Positions 53,388 through 61,751 of a stretch of 64,000 nucleotides of DNA are shown here, piece by piece; within the stretch, counting starts at the first letter, position 1, and each line of letters starts with the position of its first letter. Origin of the DNA: Alphaproteobacteria bacterium (GTDB taxonomy: Bacteria > Pseudomonadota > Alphaproteobacteria > Micropepsales > Micropepsaceae); the NCBI GenBank assembly GCA_016125165.1, contig WGMH01000010.1, forward strand, positions 28,460 to 92,459, given 5' to 3'. A program made the position numbers and the translations under genes. A model generated the notes under the pieces. That model had not been told where the DNA came from and did not search any database. It saw only the letters and a program-made list of their open reading frames with translations.

Positions 53388-54917
53388 TCAGACAGGACTT
53401 ACCCGTTCAAGCTGTTTCTTCTCTTTCGGCGTACGTGCGCGCAGATCGTCCAGGAGATCGCGTTTCATCGCGGCGGCGGAAGGTTCGTTCCACAGATTGC
53501 GCCATTGCAGCGGGTCGTTGGTGAGATCGTAAAGTTCGCCTTCGCTGCCATCGTAGATCGACGATTTCTCGTAGGCCGTGACGATCCAGTTGTCACGCGT
53601 CAGCGTGCGAAGGCCGATGGTGAGCCCGTCGTGCTCGCTGTCCCATTCGGTGAACACCGCTTCGTGCCCCGCCGGATCGCGCGCATCGTGCGGCAGCGGC
53701 TTTCCCTCCATCCAGTCTGCCGGATCTATCCCGGCGATGCGGCAGAAGGTGGGCGCAAGGTCCACCTGACCGACAGGCGCTTCGACGCTCGCGGGCGTCA
53801 TCTTTGCGGATGGCGCGGGCCGCCAGATCAACGGCAAATGCATCAGGCTCGTCACATGATGCGGGCCTTTGAACAACAGGCCGAAATCGCCCTGAAACTC
53901 GCCGTGATCGGTCGAGAAGATCACATCGGTATCGTCGTTCCAGCCGCGTTCGGAAATGCGCGACATCACGCGCGCAACAGCTTCGTCGATCAGTTCATTC
54001 TTCACATGTGTCAGCGCATCGATCTCGCGCAGTTGATCGGGTGTGAGCGTGGCGGGCACCCATTCGGGCGGGGCTTCGTAACAGGTCACGCGTTCGCCGC
54101 TCCACCAGTCCTTCCAGTGGCGCGGCTTGCCGGAGAGGATTTCCTCGATCTTTTTCTTCGAACCCGGATAGCCCGCGGGCACGTCCAGCTCGCGCCAGTT
54201 CACGCGGTGAATTTCCTCTTCCGGCGGATCCCACGGGTGATGCGGATCGGGAAAGCTCATCCACACGAACCAATCTTCATCCGCATCGAGCGAATCCAGA
54301 TAGGCGATGGTGCGTTCGGCCACCCAATCGGTGTGATAGAGCCCGCGCGGCGTCTTATTGTGCTTCACCTGCACCGCGCCGGTATCGCCCTCGCCATAAG
54401 CGTTCTGCACAAGATTGCCGTTCAACACCGGGTAAAAATTGTCGGCCACATCCGGGTGGTTCGCCATAAGCCAACGCGAATAGTGCAATGGCCCGCGCGC
54501 GCCATGGGCTGCCAATTCCATGTGGTCAAAGCCGCGATGGGGGCCGAACTCGCCCTTGGAGGCCATCTGGTTTTCATAGAACTGAAATTTCAGATCGAGG
54601 AAGGGCTCGAAATGCGCCTTGCCGATCAGCGCCGTTTTGTAACCTTTCTTGTCCTTCAAAAGTTGCGCGACAGACGGTGCATCGGCGGGCAGGGCAACGC
54701 CGTTGGTCCACACGCCATGCGTTGAAACATATTGCCCCGTGATCATGGTGGAGCGGGCGGGCATACAGATCACGTTGTTGGCATGGCACCGCTTGTAGTT
54801 GATGCCGTCCTTCGCCAGCGCATCGATGGTTGGCGTGCGCGCAATCTTGCCGCCATTGGCGCCGATGGCGTCGAACCGCATCTGGTCCGTGGTGATGAAA
54901 AGAATTTTGCGCCCCAT
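53388..54917 (-). CDS. Sulfatase-family hydrolase
   Basis: A 509-residue enzyme of the sulfatase/alkaline phosphatase superfamily. The modified-cysteine motif is CMPARSTMITGQ (C-x-P-x-R), the metal residues are in FITTDQMRFDAIG and FSTDHGEFQGDFGLLFKG, and FPDPHHPWDPP is also typical. I see no signal peptide, so it may be cytosolic; phosphonate monoester hydrolases share this build. The substrate (sulfate ester, phosphonate monoester or phosphodiester) cannot be told. No sulfatase-modifying enzyme gene is nearby. Confidence 0.88.
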   Translation of the reverse strand: MGRKILFITTDQMRFDAIGANGGKIARTPTIDALAKDGINYKRCHANNVICMPARSTMITGQYVSTHGVWTNGVALPADAPSVAQLLKDKKGYKTALIGKAHFEPFLDLKFQFYENQMASKGEFGPHRGFDHMELAAHGARGPLHYSRWLMANHPDVADNFYPVLNGNLVQNAYGEGDTGAVQVKHNKTPRGLYHTDWVAERTIAYLDSLDADEDWFVWMSFPDPHHPWDPPEEEIHRVNWRELDVPAGYPGSKKKIEEILSGKPRHWKDWWSGERVTCYEAPPEWVPATLTPDQLREIDALTHVKNELIDEAVARVMSRISERGWNDDTDVIFSTDHGEFQGDFGLLFKGPHHVTSLMHLPLIWRPAPSAKMTPASVEAPVGQVDLAPTFCRIAGIDPADWMEGKPLPHDARDPAGHEAVFTEWDSEHDGLTIGLRTLTRDNWIVTAYEKSSIYDGSEGELYDLTNDPLQWRNLWNEPSAAAMKRDLLDDLRARTPKEKKQLERVSPV

Positions 54918-54925
54918 GGTTCTTC

Positions 54926-55525
54926 CTACTCGAATGTTGTGATCAGGTCGTCGAGGTTGGGCCGCGCGCGCTCTTCCAGCGGGACGGCCGGTTGGCCAAA
55001 ATAGATGAAACCGGCGAAGCGTTCGTTCTCATCGAGTCCCAGGTGTTTGGCGATGGCGCTGTCGAAGGAATACCACTCAGTGAGCCAGTTGCCGACAAAG
55101 CCAAGCGCGTGCGCCGCGATCAGCATCGTCATGCAGCATGCGCCCGCCGATAGCTGTTGCTCCCATTCCGGAATGGCAATGCCGGGCTTGATACGGCTGA
55201 CAACGGCCACGATTACCGGGGCACGCAGAAACCTGCCGCGCTCCGTGGCAAGCCGTTCGCTGCTGGCATCAGGTTCGGTTTGCTGCACGCGCATGGCAAC
55301 AACCTCGCCAAGTCGGGCCCGGCCTTCATCCTTGATAACGATGAAACGCCATGGCGCGAGCTTGCCATGATCCGGCACGCGGGCCGCGGCTGAAAGAATC
55401 TGGCGCAGTTGTTCGGCGTCGGGGCCGGGGCCCGTCATGGCCTTGGCAGAGCCGGAACGGCGCGAAAGCAGCAATTCCAGCGCGCCGGGAGCGGGCCTGT
55501 TGAAAGAACTTGGAGTGTCAACCAT
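54926..55525 (-). CDS. Nitroreductase-family flavoprotein
   Basis: A 199-residue FMN enzyme like YdjA. Motifs: LLSRRSGSAKAM for FMN phosphate, ILSAAARVPDHGKLAPWRFIVI, NWLTEWYS, and the C-terminal GFIYFGQPAVPLEERARP. It likely reduces nitro or quinone compounds with NAD(P)H. It lies eight bases upstream of the sulfatase gene start on the same strand, so the two form one unit. Confidence 0.88.
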   Translation of the reverse strand: MVDTPSSFNRPAPGALELLLSRRSGSAKAMTGPGPDAEQLRQILSAAARVPDHGKLAPWRFIVIKDEGRARLGEVVAMRVQQTEPDASSERLATERGRFLRAPVIVAVVSRIKPGIAIPEWEQQLSAGACCMTMLIAAHALGFVGNWLTEWYSFDSAIAKHLGLDENERFAGFIYFGQPAVPLEERARPNLDDLITTFE

Positions 55526-55560
55526 GGGCGGAGAATATGACCTATGCTCGGGCTGGCGGG

Positions 55561-55588
55561 TTGTTAAGTCTGGGACAGAGCCTATCTA
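55561..55588 (+). promoter_or_regulatory. Candidate promoter of the 2TM-domain gene
   Basis: TTGTTA (55561-55566), 16 bases, TATCTA (55583-55588). Transcription would start near 55595; AAGGAG follows at 55603-55608, and the ATG is at 55617. Confidence 0.5.
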
Positions 55589-55616
55589 ACCACTCAAGCG
55601 CCAAGGAGCGAGCCCC

Positions 55617-55961
55617 ATGGCAGAAACCGAGGAAACCCCAGACCTGCGCCGCGTGCGGCTGGAAGTGCGCCGGTTCAAGAACCACCTGATGACCTATCTT
55701 TCGGTGGTAGGGTTGCTGTTCGTCATCAACGTGCTCAGTGGTGGTTTCTGGGGCGGCCATTGGTGGTTTCTTTGGCCTGCTGCGATCTGGGGCGTTTTCG
55801 TGGCCCTGCAGGCCGTTAACCTCTTCGGCGACAATATCGGTCGCGACTGGGAAGATCGTATGGTCGACCGGGTGCTGGCGCGTCGGCAGCAGACCGAGCG
55901 CAAAGGTCCGACGGAACCACCAAAGCCTTATTCGCCGCCGGAACCGCCACCGGCATCATAG
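55617..55961 (+). CDS. 2TM-domain protein
   Basis: A 114-residue protein with the 2TM domain: a charged start with RLEVRRFKNHLMTYLSVVGLLFVINVLSG, a second helix WWFLWPAAIWGVFVALQAVNLFG, and DNIGRDWEDRMVDRVLARRQ. It ends in a proline-rich tail (PPKPYSPPEPPP). In other bacteria this domain is found alone or fused to histidine kinases; its role is unknown. A good promoter and AAGGAG ribosome site are present. Confidence 0.85.
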   Translation: MAETEETPDLRRVRLEVRRFKNHLMTYLSVVGLLFVINVLSGGFWGGHWWFLWPAAIWGVFVALQAVNLFGDNIGRDWEDRMVDRVLARRQQTERKGPTEPPKPYSPPEPPPAS

Positions 55962-56021
55962 GTTCATGGATTTGGCGCAAACAGCGTCAGGCGATAGAAT
56001 CGCCGCACAGGGAGAAGCCTC

Positions 56022-56831
56022 ATGGCCGTCGCCGCCGAAAAGCTGAATGTGTGCGATCCGATCTGGAGCGCGCTGCGTACCCAGGCCGAAGAGATTGCCC
56101 GCAACGAGCCGGCGCTTGCCAGCTTCGTGCATGCGACGATCCTCAGTCATCACCATCTTGAGGAGGCTCTCGCCTATCATCTGGCGAAGAAGGTCGGCAA
56201 TGACGATGTGAGCCCCATGCTCGCGCGCGAAATCTTCGCCGATGCGATGGAAGCTGATCCGGAGATTGGCGCCGCCGTGCGCGCGGACCTTTCGGGCATC
56301 TTTGAGCGCGATCCGGCCTGCCATTCCTATTTACAGGCATTCCTCTTCTTCAAAGGCTTCCACGCACTGCAAACCCATCGCATTGCCCATTGGCTTTGGA
56401 ACGAAGGGCGCAGGCCGCTCGCCTATTTCTTCCAGAGCCGCGTGTCGGAATTGTTCGGCGTCGACATCCATCCCGCCTCTCGCATGGGCAGGGGCATCAT
56501 GATGGACCATGCCACCGGAATTGTGATCGGCGAAACGGCGGTGGTGGAAGACGATGTCTCCATCATGCAAGGCGTGACGCTCGGTGGAACCGGCAAGGAA
56601 ACCGGCGATCGTCATCCTAAGGTGCGACGCGGTTCGTTGATTTCGCTGGGTGCCAAAGTGCTCGGCAATATCGAGGTCGGGGAATATTCGCGCATCGGCG
56701 CGGGCAGTGTGGTGCTGAAGAACGTCCCACCGGGATGCACGGCGGTCGGCGTCCCGGCCAAGCTGGTGAACTGCGCCGGTTGCGACCGGCCTTCGCAGGA
56801 GATGAATCAGGTCATTGATCCGCCGGCCTGA
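56022..56831 (+). CDS. cysE: Serine O-acetyltransferase
   Basis: A 269-residue enzyme that makes O-acetylserine for cysteine synthesis. An N-terminal helical domain is followed by a left-handed beta helix of hexapeptide repeats: GVDIHPASRMGRGIMMDHATGIVIGETAVVEDDVSIMQGVTLGGTG and GDRHPKVRRGSLISLGAKVLGNIEVGEYSRIGAGSVV. The catalytic His is in MDHATG. Its stop is directly next to the stop of the convergent flavoprotein gene, the two forming TGATCA. Confidence 0.96.
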   Translation: MAVAAEKLNVCDPIWSALRTQAEEIARNEPALASFVHATILSHHHLEEALAYHLAKKVGNDDVSPMLAREIFADAMEADPEIGAAVRADLSGIFERDPACHSYLQAFLFFKGFHALQTHRIAHWLWNEGRRPLAYFFQSRVSELFGVDIHPASRMGRGIMMDHATGIVIGETAVVEDDVSIMQGVTLGGTGKETGDRHPKVRRGSLISLGAKVLGNIEVGEYSRIGAGSVVLKNVPPGCTAVGVPAKLVNCAGCDRPSQEMNQVIDPPA

Positions 56832-58112
56832 TCAAAGCGAATCCAGCACTTTGAACCAGAGAAGCGCGGCCGTAACGAGCGGCTTGCGCAGCAGCGGGCC
56901 GCCGGGGAATTTCCGTGCCGGGACGCGCGCCATTGCATCAAACTGTTCGCGCGATCCAAGGATCTCATCGGCGAGAATTTTGCCACCCATCGTCGCAAGA
57001 GCGACGCCTTGACCGGAATAGCCATGCGCAAAAGAAACGCGCTCGGAAAGTTTGCCGAAGTGCGGCATGCGCGTGCGCGTAATGCCCACGGTGCCGCGCC
57101 ATGCATAATCGATGGCGACGTCTTTCAGTTGCGGAAACACCTCCAGCATACGTGGACGTACTAGCCCGGCAATGTCAGCGGGAGGATTCCAGTAGCTTTC
57201 GCGGCCCGCGAACAGCATCCTGCCGTCCGGACTGATCCGGTAATAGTCCAGAACATGCCGCGTGTCGGCGACCGCGACATTCGACGGCAGAACGTGTTCC
57301 CGGACTTCTGGCGGAAGGGGTTCCGTTGCCACGATGAAGCTTTCGACGTGCGCGATATAGGCCGCGAGGCTGGGCGCGATGGCGCCGGTGAATGCGTCGG
57401 TTGCGATGATCAGTCGTGCCGCTACAACTGTGCCCGATGCCGTGTTTACGCGAACGCCATCTGCGGTTTCTTCAAAGCCCAATACGCGGGAATTTTCGAA
57501 TATCTGCGTGCCAGCTCTTTGCGCCGCGCCCTTCAGACCGCGTACGAATCGTAGCGGTTGCAGATGTCCGCCGCCGTCGTCCCACTGCGCACCTGGATAG
57601 ATATGAGTACCCAGTACTCGCGCCGTTTCATCCGCATCTATTATGCGTGAGGCGTGATAGGCATAATTGGCTGCGAGATACGCCGTGTCGTCGCGCAGGC
57701 CCGCGAGCGCTGCGGCATTGTGCGCCGCGATGACCAGGCCATCCTTGAGCGAGCAATCGATCGCATGACGCCTTACGAGGTCGCGCACCAGGGCTTTCGC
57801 ATCATCTGCGATCCGCCACAGGTCGCGGGCATGCACTGGCCCAAGCCATCGCTCCAGCTCGCGCTGGTCCTTGCGCATACCGGTATGGATTTGTCCGCCG
57901 TTTCGGCCAGAGGCGGCAAACCCTGCTTCTTCCGCCTCCAGCACCGTCACGCGCATACCGGCTTCTGCAAGATGCAGTGCGGCGCTGAGACCGGTGAAGC
58001 CTGCGCCCACAATGCACACATCGGCCATCTGCGTACCGGCGAGTGGCTGCCGGGAAGCTGTCTGCCCCGCCTCGGCTGCGTAATAGCCCTGCGGATACAA
58101 GCTCTTCGTCAT
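56832..58112 (-). CDS. FAD-dependent amine-oxidase-like protein (DAO family)
   Basis: A 426-residue flavoprotein. FAD site ADVCIVGAGFTGLSAALHLAEAG, with VLEAEEAGFAASGRNGGQIHTG like gamma-glutamylputrescine oxidase (PuuB), where the SGRNGGQ motif is near the flavin; C-terminal AWRGTVGITRTRMPHFGK and FAHGYSGQGVALA. A substrate of the polyamine type is a guess. ATG 58112 (MTKSLYPQGYY) is chosen; the frame open to 58199 adds a basic stretch overlapping the DUF3126 region. Confidence 0.88.
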   Translation of the reverse strand: MTKSLYPQGYYAAEAGQTASRQPLAGTQMADVCIVGAGFTGLSAALHLAEAGMRVTVLEAEEAGFAASGRNGGQIHTGMRKDQRELERWLGPVHARDLWRIADDAKALVRDLVRRHAIDCSLKDGLVIAAHNAAALAGLRDDTAYLAANYAYHASRIIDADETARVLGTHIYPGAQWDDGGGHLQPLRFVRGLKGAAQRAGTQIFENSRVLGFEETADGVRVNTASGTVVAARLIIATDAFTGAIAPSLAAYIAHVESFIVATEPLPPEVREHVLPSNVAVADTRHVLDYYRISPDGRMLFAGRESYWNPPADIAGLVRPRMLEVFPQLKDVAIDYAWRGTVGITRTRMPHFGKLSERVSFAHGYSGQGVALATMGGKILADEILGSREQFDAMARVPARKFPGGPLLRKPLVTAALLWFKVLDSL

Positions 58113-58192
58113 TCCGCCTGACCTTTTTGACGCGGCTTGACCGCGGCGCCCTGCGCGTGCGAGTTGACTGCCATCCCCCAAGGAGCGCATCC

Positions 58193-58423
58193 GTGACAAG
58201 AACCGAAATCTGGCGCCTTGAGAAGTATCTGCGCAATCTTTTCCGCCTCGACACGATCACCATCGTGCAGCGGCCAAAGCAGGACGATTCCGTCGAGGTG
58301 CACATAAACGGCGAGTTCATTGGCGTCTTGTTCAAGGACGAGGAAGACGGCGAGATCTCCTACGCGTTCAATATGGCGATTCTGGAAATGGACTTGCCAG
58401 AGGCCCCCGCAACCCGCACCTGA
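58193..58423 (+). CDS. DUF3126 small protein
   Basis: A 76-residue alphaproteobacterial DUF3126 protein: TEIWRLEKYLRNLFRLDTITIVQRPKQDDSVEVHINGEFIGVLFKDEEDGEISYAFNMAILE matches the family along its length. The GTG start at 58193 has AAGGAG seven bases upstream. It is divergent from the flavoprotein gene and three bases ahead of the RND-like gene. Function unknown. Confidence 0.9.
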   Translation: MTRTEIWRLEKYLRNLFRLDTITIVQRPKQDDSVEVHINGEFIGVLFKDEEDGEISYAFNMAILEMDLPEAPATRT

Positions 58424-58426
58424 GCC

Positions 58427-59524
58427 ATGGCAACGGGCCTGCTGTTCGGCGTGTTTGCAATCGCCGTCGCTGCGGGCGGATGGCTTTTGCTGCGGCATTG
58501 GGTCTTGGCGGCCATTGCATCACTGGTCCCGGCAAGCGTGTGTTTTGCCGCTCTCTTCACGCCGTGGCCGTCTGATGCGTTCCCGCTATTGCTATGCGCA
58601 GGCTTCATAACGTGCGGCGCGTTGCTTACGGCAGATGAAATTGTGTTGCGCCTTTGTGCAGGCGAACCAAAGCGTGATGCCGCGCGCGCGGCGCTACGGG
58701 ACTGTCTCCCGCGTTGGGGAAGTCTGGCGCTGGTGACGCTCGTCATGAGTTGGCCGAGCGGCCCCGCAACGTCCATTGCGCTGGTGTCCGGAACCCTGCT
58801 TGCACTGGTATTGTTGCGTCTGAGCTTTTTTTTGCCGTTCGGGGAAGACTGGCTCTCGCGCACATGCCGATTTCGGGATTGGGCAGAGCAGGCGAGCGGT
58901 CATATTGTTGCCTTGGCTCGACCACGTTACGGGTTCAGTGTGGTCGGCATTGGGCTTGTGCTCGCCGTGCTCGCCGTGTTCAGCGCCAAGCCCTTCCTGC
59001 TGGCGGCCCCAGCCGACCTGCTCGACATACTACTGTTTCCCGCTACAGCACTGATTGCCATGATTGCTGTTCAGGCGATTGTTCTTCGTGACACGAGAAC
59101 CATTGCCGCCAGTGTGCTTGCAGCGATGCCAGTGGTTGCTGTGACCGTCTGGTTTTGCGGTCGATTTGGCGGTTACGCCGTCTCCAATGTTGCGGCAAGT
59201 GGCATTGGTGTCATTGCGGGACAACTTCTGGCATTGTCGACTGCTTCCGTCATTGCGCGCCACGTGGCGGAGGGAGACGATGCCACAATGGCGGGGGCAC
59301 GCATGCTGTCTCGGCACCTTGTCGGAGTCGTTGGTACAACCTGTGCCGTTGTGCTTGGATTTTTAGCAGTAGCACCCCTGACAGGTGCATTGGTTGTCAT
59401 TGCGATCGGAGCGGTGGCGATAGGCTGCGCGTCGGCGGTGTTATTTCAGTCCGCATTGCTGGTCGTGATTGAGACGCTTTTTCCGAGACGGGCGACCATC
59501 GAAGCACGATACCGGATTGATTAG
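58427..59524 (+). CDS. Compact RND-like membrane protein without porter domains (unrecognised)
   Basis: A 365-residue, very hydrophobic protein with about eleven membrane helices and no large soluble loop. I do not recognise it as a named family. Both halves show the pattern of RND transporter helices 4-6: first GFITCGALLTADEIVLRLCAG plus an amphipathic loop DAARAALRDCLPRWG and two helices; then GIGVIAGQLLALSTASVIARHVAEG, loop ATMAGARMLSRHLVG, and LGFLAVAPLTGALVVIAIGAVAIG. RND proteins carry ~300-residue periplasmic domains between helices 1 and 2 of each half; these are absent. It overlaps the convergent next gene by four bases (TTAG). Confidence 0.6.
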   Translation: MATGLLFGVFAIAVAAGGWLLLRHWVLAAIASLVPASVCFAALFTPWPSDAFPLLLCAGFITCGALLTADEIVLRLCAGEPKRDAARAALRDCLPRWGSLALVTLVMSWPSGPATSIALVSGTLLALVLLRLSFFLPFGEDWLSRTCRFRDWAEQASGHIVALARPRYGFSVVGIGLVLAVLAVFSAKPFLLAAPADLLDILLFPATALIAMIAVQAIVLRDTRTIAASVLAAMPVVAVTVWFCGRFGGYAVSNVAASGIGVIAGQLLALSTASVIARHVAEGDDATMAGARMLSRHLVGVVGTTCAVVLGFLAVAPLTGALVVIAIGAVAIGCASAVLFQSALLVVIETLFPRRATIEARYRID

Positions 59525-60249
59525 TCTTCTTTCGCGCGTGATTTGAAGCCCTGAATCAGCTTCGTGCTGCCGTCTGCAATTTCCTGCCAGCGGCCGAGCA
59601 GTGCGCGCTTGAAGCGGTAGCTTAGTGCCACCCGCTTACCAAGGCGAACGTCGCGAAGACAGCTTGGACTTGGAACATTCTCGCTGAAACGGACACAGCG
59701 CATTACGACCGGCTGGCCGCTAGACGTTCCCACGAACAGATCCTCGCCCCGATAGCCGGAATCATCGCGGAACGTGTATTGCCGAAGGCCGAATGGACCT
59801 GCAGTTCCAGAAGGGTCGGTGACGTAGCTGAGATAAATGCGTTTGAAGCGCTCTTCCTCGCTAAGGTTCACGTTCTCCTCGCGGATGAGGTAGAAAATCA
59901 CCGGGGAATCCGCGGCGTTTCCAGAAAATGTCTGCGCTTCCCAACCGGTGTAGCCGCGAAAATCGGGAAATGTGGCGTAGAGGCTCACATCCTTGAATTT
60001 GCCTCCATTGCGCACGCTTGCAAAGCGAATGTAGTTGGCCGGAACGATCATCTTCATGCCCGCGACCTGCAGCGATACCGGATCGCTGCGGTCCGTGGGC
60101 GTGGCCCGCTCCTCGACAAGCGATGCCGGTTCGGGCGCCAGGTAGAACAGAAGGAACAAGGCGGACAGTGCTGCCGTGATGACGAACACGGCAATGGGCA
60201 CAATCCACCCGGATCGCTTCCGGATCGTTTCTCCATCGTCGCTGGCCAT
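59521..60249 (-). CDS. Uncharacterised membrane-anchored protein
   Basis: A 242-residue protein with one N-terminal helix (SGWIVPIAVFVITAALSALFLLFYL) and a soluble domain outside the membrane containing VAGMKMIVPANYIRFAS, LYATFPDFRGYTGWEAQTF and two cysteines (RCVRF and PSCLRD) that could form a disulfide. I recognise no family by name. Its TAA shares bases with the stop of the RND-like gene. Products of the two genes may work together, but only position suggests this. Confidence 0.7.
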   Translation of the reverse strand: MASDDGETIRKRSGWIVPIAVFVITAALSALFLLFYLAPEPASLVEERATPTDRSDPVSLQVAGMKMIVPANYIRFASVRNGGKFKDVSLYATFPDFRGYTGWEAQTFSGNAADSPVIFYLIREENVNLSEEERFKRIYLSYVTDPSGTAGPFGLRQYTFRDDSGYRGEDLFVGTSSGQPVVMRCVRFSENVPSPSCLRDVRLGKRVALSYRFKRALLGRWQEIADGSTKLIQGFKSRAKED

Positions 60250-60364
60250 ATGCCGCCGGGCCCCGTTCTCGGCCGATTCTTTCGAGGGTCAGGATAGCCC
60301 GCGAATTTCGCCGATAGGATGGCAGTGTGACGCGAGTTCATCGAAAAATTGGTGAATAGTCCCG

Positions 60365-60460
60365 CAATGCCCCCAACTGGCCAAAAAATGAACGGTTGCG
60401 ATCGATTGCCGGGGGATAAACGTCCGATCTGCCCCGTTCCGGCACAGTTTTGGGGCATTG
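60365..60460. repeat. Long-armed inverted repeat in a divergent intergenic region
   Basis: CAATGCCCCCAACTG (60365-60379) and CAGTTTTGGGGCATTG (60445-60460) are inverted arms with two differences and a 65-base loop. They lie in the 278-base region between the divergent genes at 60249 and 60528, which must hold both promoters. The loop contains a G/C-rich stretch and GGGGATAAA, a possible -10 region. Nothing else was seen in the gap. Confidence 0.5.
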
Positions 60461-60527
60461 GGGGCGGACAACAGGGCACGGCTGGTGCAACAGACCGCTG
60501 GGATCATAAAGGCTGGCGGGGATCGAA

Positions 60528-60821
60528 ATGCTGCACGACGCGATGGTGGCGCTATTTGCGATAGCAGCCGGCTTTACCGCCTCTGGGATTGTTGCGAACA
60601 TTTATCGCCTGGTGGCCTCAAAGCCGCAGTCGAAAAGCGGGCAGGCGGCCTATGTGGCTGTAATGGTGGTGGCAGGTCCCACTGTGCTGGTGGCGAACGC
60701 CAGCAAAAGCTGGCGCAAGAAGGATTGCTCCCAAGTGGCCTTCTGGATTGCGGCGGCGATTTCGTCTTATTGGAGTTTTGCCCTGGGCCTCATGATCCTA
60801 GCGGTTGCCATCAAGTTGTAA
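60528..60821 (+). CDS. Small three-helix membrane protein
   Basis: A 97-residue protein with three hydrophobic helices (MVALFAIAAGFTASGIVANIYRLV, AAYVAVMVVAGPTVLVANA and VAFWIAAAISSYWSFALGLMILAVAI) and a basic loop (SKSWRKKDC). Similar short proteins occur across alphaproteobacteria (I think of the DUF6949 group), function unknown. It starts a plus-strand series with the deacetylase and formyltransferase, though 69 bases separate it from the former. Confidence 0.6.
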   Translation: MLHDAMVALFAIAAGFTASGIVANIYRLVASKPQSKSGQAAYVAVMVVAGPTVLVANASKSWRKKDCSQVAFWIAAAISSYWSFALGLMILAVAIKL

Positions 60822-60890
60822 CGGGCCGTTGGAAGTTGAATTGCTCTGTTCGATGTGTGAGCGTGCCCCGAAGTGCAACTAACACACGCG

Positions 60891-61751
60891 ATGTCCGGAC
60901 CTTTTCTGTCTCGTTATAGCGAGCTTGAGGCACAGCTCGGCTGGAGCGCGCGCAAGCTCGCGCGGCGAAAGGCGCTGGATATTCTTTCCCGCCTGACATC
61001 GGAAAGCGGGCGGCCCCGTATTCACATACTCTATCTTCATCATGTGCTGGATGATGAAGTTGAAGGCTTTCGCCACCTGTTGAACGAAGTCTCGAAATTC
61101 GCGACTCTGATCTCCTATTCCGAGGCTGTTAGCCGTATTCTCAGGGGACCCATCGACAGACCTTATGTGGCCATCACTCTCGATGATGGTCTGAAGTCGA
61201 ATTTAATGGCGGCTGCGGTTCTTGAAGAGTTTGGCGCGCGTGGATGTTTTTTCGTGTGCACAGACATGGCGGACGATCCGCCCGACGCTGTGGCCGCGGC
61301 ATTTTGCCGTGACGTGCTGCGTATTCCGCATGCCCGCTTTCTCAACTGGGGCGATATGGAGCACCTGATGGCGCGTGGCCATGAAATCGGCAACCACTCG
61401 GCACACCATCATGGCCTTGCCAGCGTCGGTGCTGCGGAGCTTGAAGACGGCATTGCCGGTTCCCTCGCCTTGCTGCGCCAACGGCTCGGCGACGTGAAGC
61501 ATTTCGCGTGGCCCTATGGCCGCCTGCACGACATCAGCGACGCCGCGCGGCAGGTGATATTCGCAGCCGGGCATGCGTCCTGCGCTTCGGCCATTCGGGG
61601 GGCACATGTGATTCCTGCGAATACCAATGCTGAAAACCTGTGCATCCGCCGTGATGTCGTCGTTGCGGGCGAACCCGTGGCACATAATCTCTACTTCATT
61701 GCCAAGAGCGGCGCGCGAGCGAGTGCGACCGACAATGACTGGCCCAGGTGA
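60891..61751 (+). CDS. Polysaccharide deacetylase (NodB-like)
   Basis: A 286-residue NodB-homology enzyme. Catalytic motifs: VAITLDDGLKSN (TFDDG-like; first Asp is the base, second binds metal), HEIGNHSAHHHGLASV (H-S-x-x-H metal site), and FAWPYGRLHDIS. No signal peptide is seen, so it may act on a cytosolic sugar donor or lipid-linked sugar. ATG 60891 is chosen; GTG 60873 is an alternative, and neither has a strong ribosome site. Its TGA overlaps the next ATG (TGATG), a tight pair with a formyltransferase. Confidence 0.87.
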   Translation: MSGPFLSRYSELEAQLGWSARKLARRKALDILSRLTSESGRPRIHILYLHHVLDDEVEGFRHLLNEVSKFATLISYSEAVSRILRGPIDRPYVAITLDDGLKSNLMAAAVLEEFGARGCFFVCTDMADDPPDAVAAAFCRDVLRIPHARFLNWGDMEHLMARGHEIGNHSAHHHGLASVGAAELEDGIAGSLALLRQRLGDVKHFAWPYGRLHDISDAARQVIFAAGHASCASAIRGAHVIPANTNAENLCIRRDVVVAGEPVAHNLYFIAKSGARASATDNDWPR

